DNA of 64,000 nt. Source: Glaciozyma antarctica PI12 (lineage: Eukaryota > Basidiomycota > Microbotryomycetes > Kriegeriales > Camptobasidiaceae). Location of the stretch: positions 30,978 through 94,977 of the forward strand of contig KZ627161.1 of the NCBI GenBank assembly GCA_002917775.1. Direction: 5' to 3'. This document shows, in pieces, positions 20,337 through 31,973 of the stretch. The position numbers were made by a program, and so were the translations under genes. Numbering within the stretch: the stretch's first letter is position 1; each line of letters opens with the position of its first letter. The notes under the pieces are model-generated. The model was not told where the DNA came from. It did no database searches and was given only the letters and a program-made list of their open reading frames with translations.

Positions 20337-22360
20337 ATGAGCTCCAACGCCGGCAGTGCGCCCGCTCCTTCTAAACGCCCATTTAGAACCCCACTAACCC
20401 TCCCTCCCTCCCTCTCTGCCAGTCGGTATCGCCAACCTCCCCAACCAGAGGCACAAGATTGGTGAGTCTCTTCGCTCCTTCAGGCGCGCGGGAGGAGGAG
20501 GACGAACGAAGCCTGCGCGAACGAGGTGCTAACGACTTGAACCCTCTCCCTCCCCTGTGCGCAGTTGCTAAGCGTGGCGGCCACTTTACGCTGATGGTGG
20601 TGGGAGAGAGTGGACTGGGAAAGACGACGCTCATGTGAGTCTCGTTGGGAGCTTCGTCGAGGGTGACCGTTGGCGCTTCGACGTGTCCGTGCGCAGCTGG
20701 CGGGGAGGGTGGAGGGCTATGGGGAGCAGGCAGGATGGAAGCTAACAAAGTGTGGTGCTGCAGCAACACTCTCTTTTCGACTGAGCTGGCAGCAGTCAAG
20801 GATTACTCGCGTCGCTTCGTCAAGCAGATGGACAAGACGACCGAGATTGGTGAGTCCCTACCTCCTCCCGTGTGCCGTTCTACAAGATTGGCGCACGTCC
20901 TATTGCTCAGTAAAGCTCCCTGGCCGATGGGGAGGACTGGAGAGCCCTGAAGCGAGGAGAGGAGCTGACGACCCCGCGCTCCCGCAGACATCATCAAGGC
21001 TGAGGCTCGAGCTGAAGCAGTTCAAGGTCAAGCTCACCGTGATCGACACGCCCGGCTTTGGAGACTACGTCAACAACCGCGACTCGTGGATGCCCATCAT
21101 CGACTTCATCGTGCGCTCCCTCGCTCCCTCTCCGCGTCGCTCCTAGCTGACCCCCGCGCAGGACGACCAACACGAGTCCTTCATGCGCCAGGAGCAGCAG
21201 CCTCAGCGTGGAGAGAAGCTCGACATGCGTGTGCACGCTTGTCTCTACTTCATTCGTCCCACCGGACACACGTACGTCCCGTCTCGACCTTTGTTCGTGC
21301 GACGCAGAGCTGATTGTCGTACGCAGGCTCAAACCTCTCGACATCGAGATCATGAAGCGCCTCGGAACGCGCGTCAACCTGATCCCCATCGTCGCCAAGG
21401 CCGACACGCTCACTCCCTCGGATCTCGCCCAGTTCAAGCAGCGCGTACGTTCTCCTCCCCTCTCCCCCAGCCTAGCGCCTAACACTACGACTTTGCAGAT
21501 CCGCGAAGTGATTCAAGCGCAGGGAATTCGCGTCTACTCGCCTCCCGTTGAGACGGACGACGAGGCGTCGGCTGAGCACGCGCGTATCCTCAACGCCGCC
21601 ATGCCGTTCTCGATCATTGGAAGCACGCAGGACGTGCAGACGGCCGATGGGAGGACGGTCAAGGGAAGGGAGTACCTCTGGGGAGTCACCGAGGGTGCGT
21701 TCCGTTTCTGTTTTCGTGGAGGTGCGGGGGCTGACTTGGTTGCAGTCGAGAACGAGGAGCACTGCGATTTCAAGAAGTTGCGCTCGCTGCTTATTCGCAC
21801 GCACATGCTCGATTTGATCGCCACGTCGGAGGAGTCGCACTACGAGAACTACCGTCAGGCGCAGATGGAGACGCGCAAGTTCGGGTGAGTCCTCGCTTCG
21901 TTCCTTGCGCCGAGTAGGGCTGATGAAGGACGCAGAGAGCCCAAGGTCAAGAAGGTTGAGAACCCCAAGTTCAAGGAGGAGGAGGAGGCTGTGAGTACTT
22001 TTCTCTGCTTGCGAGGGCGGGACTGACGAGAGAGCGATCGCAGCTTCGCAAGCGGTTCACCGAGCAGGTCAAGATGGAGGAAGCTCGTTTCAGGCAATGG
22101 GGTCCGTCCTTCCTCTCCCTATCCTCGCCATCGCTGACCCCACCTCGCGACCAGAGCAGCACCTCATCGCCGAGCGCGATCGTCTCAACAAGGATCTCGA
22201 GCAAGCTCATGGGTGCGTTCTTCCGCCTTCTTCGCCCCGACCTCACTAACGACGCTCGCACAGATCCATCAAGAGCCTCGAAGTCGAGCTCGACTCGCTC
22301 GGCGGCGGGCAATCCAGCTACGGCTCCACTGCGAGCAGAGGCACGGCAGGTCGTCGCTAG
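20337..22360 (+). CDS. CDC12: septin, Cdc12 type
   Basis: Thirteen exons from 20337 to TAG at 22358-22360. It encodes a GTP-binding septin of the bud-neck/hyphal ring. Visible motifs: P-loop GESGLGKTT, switch region TVIDTPGFGDYVNNRD, IDDQHESFMRQEQQP, YFIRPTGHTLKPLDIEIMKR and AKADTLTPSDL. The C-terminal coiled coil includes EEEALRKRFTEQVKMEE and FRQWEQHLIAERDRLNKDL. The N-terminal GIANLPNQRHKIVAKRG and this coiled coil are typical of Cdc12. Exon 1 is only 19 nt (20337-20355) before a phase-1 intron. Exon 5 (20988-21110) contains one extra G near 21004: IIKAE must continue into LELKQFKVKL but is out of frame as written. Because septins are indispensable, a sequencing error is likelier than a mutation. 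Confidence 0.96.
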
Positions 22361-24834
22361 TTCGATCGCTCCCTCTCTTTCGCATCCCCCTCGTCGTTTT
22401 TCGTTTAGTCGCCCTTCCTTCCATAGTCCCGAATACTCATACCCTCTTGCCCTTTTCACCTGCCGTCTTGCTCTCGATCGATTCGCAAGAGAGAGCGCGC
22501 GTCGGCGCCGTTGAGACCCGGAGCTCGGTGTCAGGAACGCTGGTTGATGAGATCCGTACGATTCTCTGAGATGCCAGATGGCCGACGCGGATGGATTCGA
22601 GCCCTTTGAGATCGGGAGAAAGAGAGGAGAGCGAGAGTCATTTGAGGAGGTCCTTTAAGGGTTTGATTGAGCCCCTGCCGCCGCGAAATCACTCGAAAAT
22701 CACTCGACGGTACTGGAAACACTTTTGGTTCGATTTGGTGTCGACAACCTCGTTCAGTTTCGTTGGTTCTGCGTGTCGTTCCGTAGTCCAGCTATCCCAC
22801 CGACCTCGCACCGGGTTGTAGAAGGAGCGCTACTTTTCTCCTCACCGAATCCCCCTCTCCTCGCACTCTCGCTCGCTCCAAGCTGCCCACCTTCGCCGAC
22901 ACGAAGCTCCTCCCGCTCCTCGTGCATTCCCAGCAGCTACTCCCAGCCACACCAGCTCTGGGAGCCATTCCATTCGAACACCCTCGGCGAGCGAAGGCGT
23001 ATGACCAAGAACGGGCAACTCTCCTCTTCCAGGACTCCTCGGGCGTTCTCAAGAAGAATTTCAGAGCGCACAACGTGTTTTAGAAGAGAGGTGGAGGACG
23101 TTCGGAGTGAGTTGAGGGGCTCGCCAGCCGGTTCTCTGGCGCGTCTCGCACCCGGGGCTCTCAAGTTTGGAGGACAGGGACGCGGGGCTGTGTTGGAGCT
23201 CCTAAGAGCGGACGTGCGAGAGCAGGAGGAACTTTGATAACCTCCTTTGAGGACGGACGTGGGCAAGCGATAGTGCTGGGTACGTCACCCATTTGAGGAA
23301 CAAGCGAGGGACCACTCGAATCGCGCTCCTGCAACTCTTTTGGTGTCGAGGGAATCTATGTAGCGAGGTGGGGGGGGGGGAGGAGGACTCGCGTCCTTGG
23401 GGGCACACCGTTGGGTCTGTCGTTCAGGCCTCGGTGGGAGGGTGAGCGCGGTCGAGCGACGCTGCGAGTTCGAGAGGATGAAGGGGACGTCGCTCCTCTC
23501 GTCTTTCGCCAGACACCCCGGGGTCTTTTGAGCCGCAAAAGACGCCTTCGCAAGGTCGTCCTCGTAGTTGTTTGCAGCAGTTGTCGCTCTTTCGCTCTCT
23601 CGCAGTTCCCGCATAAACAAATCGTAGGCCTCCCCGACGCGCTCAATCGCTCCTCGGTCTGCTCGATTCGAAAGGGATCTCACCGCCCTCGCGACAGCTG
23701 CGAAGGCACGAACGTGTCTCGAATCAAACACTTTCACGCGGAGAGGAGAGCGTCAGGGAGGAGGACAGGTTGCGAAGGTGGAACCAGAAGTCGTCGTATC
23801 GCTGTTTTACTCATCGAGGACGCTCATCGCGGCTTTGCGGGGATGCAGGAGGAAGGAGAGGAAGCTCGAGTCAACTAGTGCAGGTGCTTAGCCGCCGTGG
23901 TGAGGCGGGGGGAAACGGGGGATTACGTTCTCAAAGGAGCTATCTCAGGCTATCGCGCAACTTGACGTCGAGGTCGCAAAGGATAGTCAAGATCACAGGA
24001 TCGTCTTACGCTCTCTCGTTGATCGCCTTTGCGCCTGCGAAGCAATGGAGGACGGTCGACGGTCTCGGCCTGGTTCGCGCGATTCGCGGGGAGAAGGTTC
24101 GATGGCGTCCTTCCTTTGCGGCGTCTGCTTCTCAAAAGGCCTCAGCTGGACGCGCATGGTGGTTTTCGGTCTGGACCAGCGTGCGGGTCAACGGTTCAAC
24201 AGGCTGAGGCGAAAGGGCGCAGGACCAAACGACGGAGCGCCTCCTCTTGAGCTCAAGGCGGCGTCGCGCTCTGAAGAAAGTTGGAGCTGGAAGCTTATAC
24301 TAGTGCAGCTGGCAGCGTATACTCTCCTAGCTGGTAGAGTGCTGCTGCTGCAAGTCGAGAACTGCTTAAATTGGAGCCCAGCGAACAAAGTTCTGAAACG
24401 GGGCGAGTCGAATCTTGTCTCGCCTGGCTGCAGTTGACCTGCTCTCTCTCTCTCCCTCTCTCGTCCCCTCCCTCCATAACTCTGGCCAGCACTCGCCAGC
24501 ACTCAACAGCATCCACCGCACTAGTAGCCACCAACTCGCCTTAGTCGAATCGCCCTCAAGCCAGCGCCACGCCCGCCACCACGGCTCCATCAGCACCGCT
24601 ACACTCTCTCCCTCTCCCTCTCCCTCCGCCGCCGCCTTCAACGCACCGTCAATCCAGTCGAACGTACTCCTAAGGACTTTCCACACCATCGGCAACGCCT
24701 TCGACGCTGTCTTCGTACCGTCTCGACCCCTCGACCCCCTTTCCAGCCGCTCCGAATCCAAGCCCCCCCTCTTTCCGCCCAGGCTCGACCCATCTCTCCC
24801 GCCCTTTACGACGTATCCCACCCTACTCTACACG
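22361..24834. other. gene-poor 2.5-kb stretch
   Basis: Between CDC12 and the SFP1-like gene. It contains the leader of the latter (24400-24830, very C/T-rich with CTCTCCC repeats) and scattered short open frames on both strands. The only text with protein-like composition is on the minus strand at 23530-23737 (described separately). No RNA gene or repeat was recognised. Confidence 0.3.
23530..23737 (-). pseudogene. possible coding fragment, helical
   Basis: A minus-strand frame reads HVRAFAAVARAVRSLSNRAD, then IERVGEAYDLFMRELRESER and NNYEDDLAKASFAAQK. Amino-acid use and third-base bias look coding, and the text is strongly helical, but upstream reading frames are closed by stops and no start or splice chain could be built. 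It may be a remnant of a BTB- or F-box-type gene like those elsewhere in the window; that is a guess from composition only. Confidence 0.2.
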
Positions 24835-26725
24835 ATGCCTGCACCAGTCTACATTGGCAGACGGGAGAACGGCTTTGCTGAGTGAGTCCCCATTCGGCCC
24901 CTCAAGTCTTGGGCCCACGCCATTGTACGCCAACTTCCGCCCGATCAGGGGTTACGAAGGGGGCCGTGGAGATGAAGGGAGATGAAGGGATCAGTGCTCG
25001 TGCTGTTGCTCCTCGACCCGCCACCCTCGTCGTCGTCGTCGTCGTCGCCACTCAATTATTGGGGTGACCGACCATCTTGCTGACTCCCACCCCACGCTGC
25101 AGTCCCACCCGTTCTCCACTCCTCCATCCAGCCCTCAGTACCTCCCTCTCCAGGTCGTTCGGCCTAAATTCCCCCTTCAGCCTCTCCGCCCTCTCGTCGT
25201 CCCTCACCCACCTCTCCTCCTCCCCCGGCTTCTCCAACATGGGCATGTCCCTCGGTCGTTCGTTCGAGGAACGCCCCAAGCTCGAAGCTCAGTTCTTCCG
25301 CAACTTCTCCTGCTGCGGACTCGACTTGCAGGACTTGCATGGCCTCCTCGAGCACTTTGAGGAGTGCCATGTCGCGTTCGAGGACGACGGAGCGACCGAC
25401 GGCGGGATGGAGGTCGAGATGGAGATGGACGACGGAGGGAGCGAGGGAACGATCTCGGGACCGCCTAGCCCGCGCATGCTGCAGGGTGGTCCTCCTCGTT
25501 CAGTCTACGAGCTCAAGAAGAGCGCCCTCTCGTCGTTCGAGACCGGAACCTCCCCCACCTCCCCCGCCTCCGCCAACCTTCACCTCGATCAAGGCATGGA
25601 GCTAGATATGGACATGGACGACACTCCTCCCTTCCAGCTGCACACGCCGCACCAAACTCTCTCGTCCCACGCCTCGACGTCCTCCCTCTCCTCGGCCAAC
25701 TCTTCCGCCGCCTTGCCCCCTCCGATGTCGGCGTTCGACAGCCCTCTCCCCTCCCTCCAATCGAGCAAGAAGAAGTTCAGCACCGCGATGAACCCAGCGT
25801 CGATGCGCGGTATCGGCGGCATGGGCATGGGCGGAATGATGGGACTCGACGCTCTCGCCGCCGCGCGCGCCGCTTCCGCCTACTCGACCCCCGACTCTTC
25901 CATCCCCGGTACTCCCGTCATGGAGGAGATCCCTGGCGGAGGCGTCGATGGCCTCTTCTCGGTCCCCGCCAACTCGCTCCACAACAACCCCGTCATCAAC
26001 CCTCATCTCGGCCTCGCCCCCTCCCTCCTCTTCCCCGGTACTCCCGCCGACTCTCCGCCTTCAGATAGCGGTTCGAACGCCGATGGATCGCAGTCGAATG
26101 GCAGCGGGAGGGATTCGACGGACGGGACGCCCGTCGCGCCTCTTAGCGCTCTACCGTCGGCGCTTCATCCGCTCGGAACGGGCGTGCAGATCTCCCCGAG
26201 TGGAAGGCCGTACACCCCTCCGAGCGAGAAGCCGTTCAAGTGCTCCGTCGCCGGGTGCGATAAGAGCTACAAGCAGCAGAACGGACTCAAGTACCATCGC
26301 CTGCATGGTCATTGCAACCAGAACAACGTTGGGAAGGAGGGGATGGAGGCGCGCGGGGAGGGGAAGCCGTACGTTTGCCACGTTACGAGTTGCGGGAAGA
26401 GGTACAAGAAGTGAGTTGTCCTTTTCGCTCGTCGTCGTCGTCGCCGTTGCTGACCGACTTCCTCGCTCGCAGCATGAACGGCCTCCGCTACCACTACCAG
26501 CACTCGGGCGCGCACGGCGCCCTCGGTCTCCAGATGCTCGCCCAAGCCTGCCACCCTCCTCCTCAGTTCCCACCAGGCCACAAGCGCGCCACGACCGGAT
26601 CGGCCTCGACGTCTCGCGCCGGATCACCGGCGCCGAGCTTGGGAACGGTCAGTCAGGCGAGTAGGCAGTCGAGCCCGGTTACAGCGTTTCCGACGAGGGG
26701 GTTGGGAGGAGTTGGGCTCGGTTGA
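24835..26725 (+). CDS. SFP1: split C2H2 zinc-finger regulator, Sfp1 type
   Basis: Three exons: 24835-24881 (MPAPVYIGRRENGFA), 25103-26410, 26473-26725. The C-terminus holds two C2H2 fingers separated by a spacer: EKPFKCSVAGCDKSYKQQNG with LKYHRLHGHCNQ, then KPYVCHVTSCGKRYKN with MNGLRYHYQHSGAHGALGLQ. This split-finger arrangement is diagnostic of Sfp1, the nutrient-responsive activator of ribosome-biogenesis genes. An upstream Cys/His segment (FSCCGLDLQDLHGLLEHFEE, followed by CH) may be an atypical extra finger. The middle is low-complexity: acidic MEVEMEMDDGG, Gly/Met-rich GIGGMGMGGMMGL and Ser/Pro stretches. The first intron (221 nt) contains a GTC triplet repeat at 25028-25046. Stop TGA 26723-26725. 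Confidence 0.9.
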
Positions 26726-27691
26726 GCGCGCGGCGACGATCGACGACGATACCCTTCACTGTAGCCTTCCTCCACTTTCCTATTCGCCTCTCTCTAGCCT
26801 CTCACGACTCGACCGTAATCCGCCTCAACTCTCCTCGCCATCGTCCCCACTCTTTCCAACGGACGACCGAACCCTCGAAAAGGACGCCAACCCCTTCGTC
26901 CATGCCATCATCACCTGTCCCACTACCCTCCCCATTCCCTACGACCACCTCCTCGTCCCATTCCCTACGACCCCCTCGTCGTTTAAGCGACGACCGCCCT
27001 CGCGACGATTTCGCCTCGCCCACCTCTCACCTGCGATTCAGCCCTAGAAGATTCCTCATGACCCCTCCCCCTTCCTCGTTCGACCTCTCCTTTTCCTCGT
27101 TCGACCTCTCGGTTTCTCCGGCGCTAGGAAGAGGGTGGGTCGTCGACGCGCGCGCGGGGGGATCGAGTTCGACGACGAAGGGACGGGCCGACGTGTTGCT
27201 TGTGCGAATGTTTTGTCTTTCCCCTCCCCCTTCTCTTTCGTACCTTTTCCCCCTACATACTCCCCTTCTCTATTCGTATTCCTCTCTCCCTCCCCTTCTC
27301 CGATAGCGACTCTTTTTTGGACCTCCTCTCCCCCTCGTCGGTTCCCCCCTCTCTCTCCCCGCTCCCACTTCCTTCCTTCGGCACTTCTGTAGCTTCTTGA
27401 AACCCCGAGTCATTCATCGGTCTGCTGAGAGTGGTTCGAGGACGCTGTGGGTGGTTGGAGTGCGGAGGAGTCGCGAGGAGCGAGATAGTTGTGCGACGAG
27501 AGCTGAGGCTCTCCACGCAGGCGCGGAGCTCTGTGATAGTTCTTGCACGCTGTAGAGCTTTCGCTCGAGGATCCAGTTCGCGCAGAAGAGCTTCTACTCC
27601 TTTAGCTAGGAAGCACGAAGCAGGCTGTATGCTCTCGGAGTCGTCCTCCCCTCCAAGACGCGACTTCCTCCTCCTCCTCGTCGTCCTCGAA
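26726..27691. other. pyrimidine-rich intergenic region
   Basis: About 970 nt, dominated by C/T tracts (26750-27400), consistent with the 3' flank of the zinc-finger gene and the promoter of the next one. A direct repeat 'ctcgttcgacctct' occurs twice at about 27076-27110. No gene called. Confidence 0.35.
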
Positions 27692-29097
27692 ATGGCTACG
27701 GCGCCGTCCGAATTCCGCAACGAAGCTCTAGCGCTCTACGACCTCTCCAGCGCTATCCAATCCGGCTCCATCCCCTCCGTCATCGCGCACCTCTCCCGCC
27801 CCATCTTCTCCCACCTAATCGGGTCCGACTCCCTCCCACCCCACGAGCTCGACCGGCTCGACCTCGATAAACGCCTCCTCCTCTCCGTCGCCTGGTGTGC
27901 GCGCGCTGTGAATGGGTTGCTGAGCTTGGGGTTGTTGCTGGAGAAAGCGGCGGATGTAGAGGCTTATGACTTTGTGGGTGGTTTATTTAGTGGAATGGGA
28001 GATCGCGCGGGGGCCGACGGGGGATAAGGAGGAGTTTTTGGAGGAGCTGGAGAGGGCGAAAGAGGTGCGGAGGAGTGGGGGGAGGTATTTGATGAGTGAG
28101 TGAGTTGTTGCGAGAGGAGGGGGATGAGAGCTGATGAGAGCAGGGGAGGAGGATAGGAAGTTGGTGCAGAGGCTTTGTGAGGAGGAGGAGAGGAGGAGGA
28201 GGGAGGAGGAGAGGGTGAGGGAGAGGAGTGTGGCGGCGAGGGAGCTGCTGGACTCGTTGAGGGTGGATCCGACGCCGAAAGGAGGACCTTCGTGAGTCCT
28301 TTTCTTAGGTTATACGTGAGGAGGGATGGCTGATCGCGGGTGCAGAGCGGCAACGATGGCGAAACGACCGAGAGCGATTGACGATGGACTTGCTCCCTCG
28401 CGACGTGAGTCTCGCTCCTTCTCTCGCAGTAGCCAGATTGCTAACGCCACCTTCTCTGCAGTAGGCACCAACTCAACTACGACCTCTCGCGAAGCTTCTG
28501 CCGATCCTCTCGCCAAACGACCGCGCATCGCAGCACCCACCACGGAGGAGCTCCCAGACTTCGAGGACGTTGTCGGTCCTGCCCCAACCCCCGCACCATC
28601 GACGAGCATCTTCAGATAGCTCAAGCCCAAATCCCTCGCCGTACCCTCCCCCCTCCCACCACCCGCGTCAAAGCCAGCGAATCCTCCAGGGCCATCGCGT
28701 TCCCCTCCTTCGCAGGCCTCAAATCTCGCCGGTCCCTCACGCCTTCCTCCACCCCACGCCCCCGCCAAACCCCTCCTTTCGCGTCTCCCCGCCACTACTT
28801 CAACTTCTCGTCTCCTCATCCCAACCTCCCGCCCCGAGGTACCAGCTTCACGCCTCCCACCATCGACGACCTCCCGCCTTCCCCCTCCAACGACCTCCCG
28901 CCTCCCACCGACGACTTCCCACCCTCTCCCACCCACCCCTTCCTGGCGAATCCCTCCTCATACCTCGACTCTCCCTCTCCAGGCGTCGTCCTCGAGGCTA
29001 CCTCCTTCGACTCTCCCCGCTCCTCCGCGTCAGGCCTCGCAACCGCAAGCTGCGGCGAACACGGTCGTCCCTCTGGCGAATTCCCGCTTTCCGCCTA
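27692..29097 (+). CDS. unknown coiled-coil and proline-rich protein with two frame breaks
   Basis: ATG at 27692 (MATAPSEFRNEALALYDLSS), then HLSRPIFSHLIGSDSLPP and LDLDKRLLLSVAWCARAVNG. After a frame change near 27988 (TTTATTTAG) it reads VEWEIARGPTGDKEEFLEEL, then across introns EEERRRREEERVRERSVAAR, LRVDPTPKGGPSAATMAKRP and PLAKRPRIAAPTTEELPDFE. A second frame change in a C-run near 28582-28600 leads to VKASESSRAIAFPSFAGLKS, TSFTPPTIDDLPPSPSNDLP and a stop at 29095-29097. The second break matters because, uncorrected, the protein stops at 28619. The Lys/Arg-Arg-Pro motifs look like nuclear localisation signals. I do not recognise the family. The helical N-terminus and E/R-rich coiled coil suggest a complex subunit, which is speculation. 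Confidence 0.5.
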
Positions 29098-29509
29098 GTA
29101 CAAAGTCCTGAGCTGGTGGACGAATTTCGCGACGGGGGACGGGAGGAGGGGGACGGGACGGGAGGAGGGGGAGGACGAGTGGCGGAGGGAGCAGGGGGAC
29201 GAAGGCGGACGTGCGAAATCGATCTGTTGCTTTTACTTGTACTGCTTCTCGCTCGGAGGGAGCTACGCTGGAGATGACTGGCGGTGAGTGCGTTCGACGT
29301 GCGAAGGCTGATGCCGAGTGCAGGATCTGCGTGCGATGTTCGCTGCGTCGCTCTCCAATCCTTCTGCGGTTCGAACTGTTCCTAGATTGCGAAGCTGCTG
29401 GCGGCTCTGCTCTCGTTATCCACGTCGAAGGCCTCCCCCAACCTCGCCACCGCGAACAGCTCGAACCCCCAACTTCTGCTCTTCTTCTCGCTCAATCGCT
29501 CTTACGCCA
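29098..29509. other. convergent intergenic spacer
   Basis: About 410 nt between two converging genes. 29130-29210 is a G-rich block (GGGACGGGAGGAGGGGG repeats). No gene or RNA supported. Confidence 0.35.
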
Positions 29510-30757
29510 CTACCACGGATGACCTAAATACAAACCCTCCTCGCTCCTCCCCTGATCCAGCAACGCCGCCTCCTCCAACTCCCGCGTCCATCCCAAATCT
29601 CGTAGATGCTTCTGCGGCGTCCATTGCTCCTCCCTCGCTTCGCTCCAAGGCGTCCCAAATTGAGGATGATAGATCGGCGCGGGGTGATAGATCGGCGTGG
29701 GGTGGGAGAAGGTCGATTGGTGCGAGGGGTAAGGAGGAGGAGGGAGGAACCCGTTCTCAGGCGCCGGGGCGTAAGAGAAGAAGGAAGGAGATTCTTGCAT
29801 CGAGGCGCGACGAGGAGTGGGGCTCCGCGAGGGGTTGACACTCTGGTACCGTGCGGCGAGGTCTGCGAAGGAGGTGATGGCGTGGGGTTGGGGAGGAAAG
29901 GGTTGAGGGTAGGGGGGGAGGAAGGAGGAAGGAGATTGGAATGCTGCGTCGTTGCGGAGCTCGGGAGTGAGGTGGTGCGGTCGAGGGGAGAGGAGAGAGC
30001 TTGTCGAGGGGGTGGGGATGTAGGCGTTCGAGTTTATGGGAGGCAGAGCGAGAGAGGTGTTGCGAGGGGAGTGGTCGGAATTCTGCTTTGCGCTTCGCAC
30101 GCGTTTAAAGCGGTATTCTGCGAAGCGAAGTCAGCGTTTGATGCTCTTCTCATCAAGAATGAGAGAACGCACCTGGATGCTCGGCTTGATGCTTAGCTTT
30201 CGCCTCTTCTGCCATATCCTCCCACACCTTCCTCTCCTCCTCCTCCAGCGAGCGCCACATGTTTCCAATCACTTTCGAACTCTCCGACTGCACCATCTTT
30301 GGTCCTCCTTCCCGTTTGAAGATTCTCACTTGCTCGGAACGGTAGAGGATGAAAGCGTTCGCTGGTCGAGCGAGGTGACCTTGGACGGGTCGCTTGCAAC
30401 GCTTGGTGCCTGGTGAGGCGTCGGCGGGATGTAGCGAGTTTTAAGACGAGGAGGAGGATGCGACGAAGGAAGGAGGGGCGTTGTAGTAGACTGGTTCGAG
30501 AGGGTGAGCGGCGAAGGAGGAGGAGGAGGCCCAGGCGCGCGATGCGACAGGTGAAGTGGTGTTGTAGGAGGTCGATGCCTCGTCCGGAAAGGTACTGGGG
30601 TACTCTGGGTAAATCGAGGAGGTGGAAGAGTAGTTGGGAACTGCCTGGGGACGGTAGGGCACGTCGAGAGGTGTCCAGGCGGGGGCGAAGGGCTCTTGGA
30701 CCGAGTGTCGCCTGCGAAAGCGCTCTGGGTCAGGAACGACGTCGCGGGCTCTGCAAC
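29510..30757 (-). CDS. HMG-box transcription factor (copy C), with an in-frame stop
   Basis: Minus strand. The box lies at about 30175-30370: RPANAFILYRSEQVRIFKRE, SESSKVIGNMWRSLEEEERK and VWEDMAEEAKAKHQAEHPE, then, after an intron, YRFKRVRSAKQNSDHSPRN, a basic tail. These are the three helices of a sequence-specific HMG box. The C-terminal exon is Pro/Tyr/Ser-rich (PTPIYHPAPIYHPQFGTPW) and ends GHPW, TAG 29510-29512. Upstream of the box the same frame reads YRPQAVPNYSSTSSIYPEYP and VASSSSS, then hits TAA (about 30439-30441) before NSLHPADASPGTKRCKRPV; no intron of the right phase removes it. A 'gttgcag' acceptor near 30750 marks the last visible exon boundary, and the start codon was not located. 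It is a distant relative of the other two HMG genes. Confidence 0.7.
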
Positions 30758-31973
30758 ACCCGAATTACCTGAAACCGAAAGGCGGATGCCCCATCTTGGA
30801 TAGGTTGGACGTCGCTGTGGAGGGAGAGCGAGACGTTGGGGATCGGAGACTGAGGAGGGCAATGCTGCGGGGGAAAGGATTCACTAATTGCGCCGCTAGC
30901 AGACTGGGCCCTTTTCGGGGGTTTACAGAACAGGAATGTGCTGCGAGAGGGACGTGTGCGGAAGATTCGAAAGGAAGTAAGTCGAGTCGAATGAGCCTGT
31001 TACTCCCACATGCTGTCTCCTCGAACTAGACCACGCGCATCAAGAGGCGGGGGAAGCAACAAAGAGCAGAACGACCGTAGCGCACTGCTCGGCTTGAAAA
31101 AAATTGGTCCAGACTGCCCCGCGGAGTTTGACGATCGGTCTGGACTCCGGAGGTGTTCGAGTACGACCGACTCTCCGCTCTCTGCCTGGTCCTTTTCCTT
31201 CCATTTGCGACACTTACAAGCAGCGATCTATCAAGTCGTTGTCGCTCAGGTGGCGGCGGCGATCTGCTCGTCAAACCAGGCCTCAGCCAGGACTGCTCGC
31301 TTTCTCGCTGTTGCGCTTTTTCTTTCCATAGCCAAGATTCAGCCCGTTCCCTGCTCTTTAATTACGTCTGAACTGGGTGCGAGCGTAGCCTACAAAGACT
31401 CGACCCTCTCACCCAATCTCACCGTTCCATTCCGTACGCAAGGCTCCACCTCCCCGACGCGCTGCTCCATCTCAAGTCCTTCCTCGCTCGCACCAAGCTC
31501 ATGATCTGTAACCTTCTCTCCATAGTAGCAGATCGTTCAATGGTCGCGAGACTCGTCCTTAGTGCCGCCCTCTCTTCCGCAACAAAAGGATCTCGTCAAA
31601 GCATCCAGCCAAGCCCGGCGCGGAAGGAATGATGGCTCATGACCCCAATTCCGCAGCGTCAGGCCTAAAGAGGTTAATGAGCTCTTTGCCCGAGGAGGAG
31701 CGGGGTGGTCGACGCTGCCTGCGGAACTCGTTCGGTCGGCGGTGGTCGCGAGGTTTTGGCGGGGAGCGACGTGGGACTGTGATGAAGGAAAGAATGCGTA
31801 GATTGGAGCTGGTAAACGACTCAGTGGAACCAGGGTAGAAGCTAGACGCGAGAGAGAAGAAGACGCCACCACCACCCTGCCAAAGCTCCTTCGCAGTCGA
31901 CGCCCACCTCTAGCTCGCCCGCACAGTGGCAAGAGCAACGAGAAATGACAAGCCGAATACGTTCCTCCCACCC
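30758..31973. other. intergenic region
   Basis: About 1.2 kb. It contains the upstream flank of the HMG-box gene (with its unlocated first exon) and the 3' flank of the damaged TRM5 copy. Short open frames on both strands show no motif. Nothing else supported. Confidence 0.3.

Noticed and set aside
26726-27400. Pyrimidine tracts as a possible mobile-element or telomeric repeat
   Set aside because: No unit periodicity, terminal repeats or target duplication; typical promoter/terminator composition for this genome.
28310-28936. Gly/Arg repeat frame on the minus strand (GRREVVGGGRREVV)
   Set aside because: Antisense of a Pro/Thr repeat in the plus-strand coding sequence.
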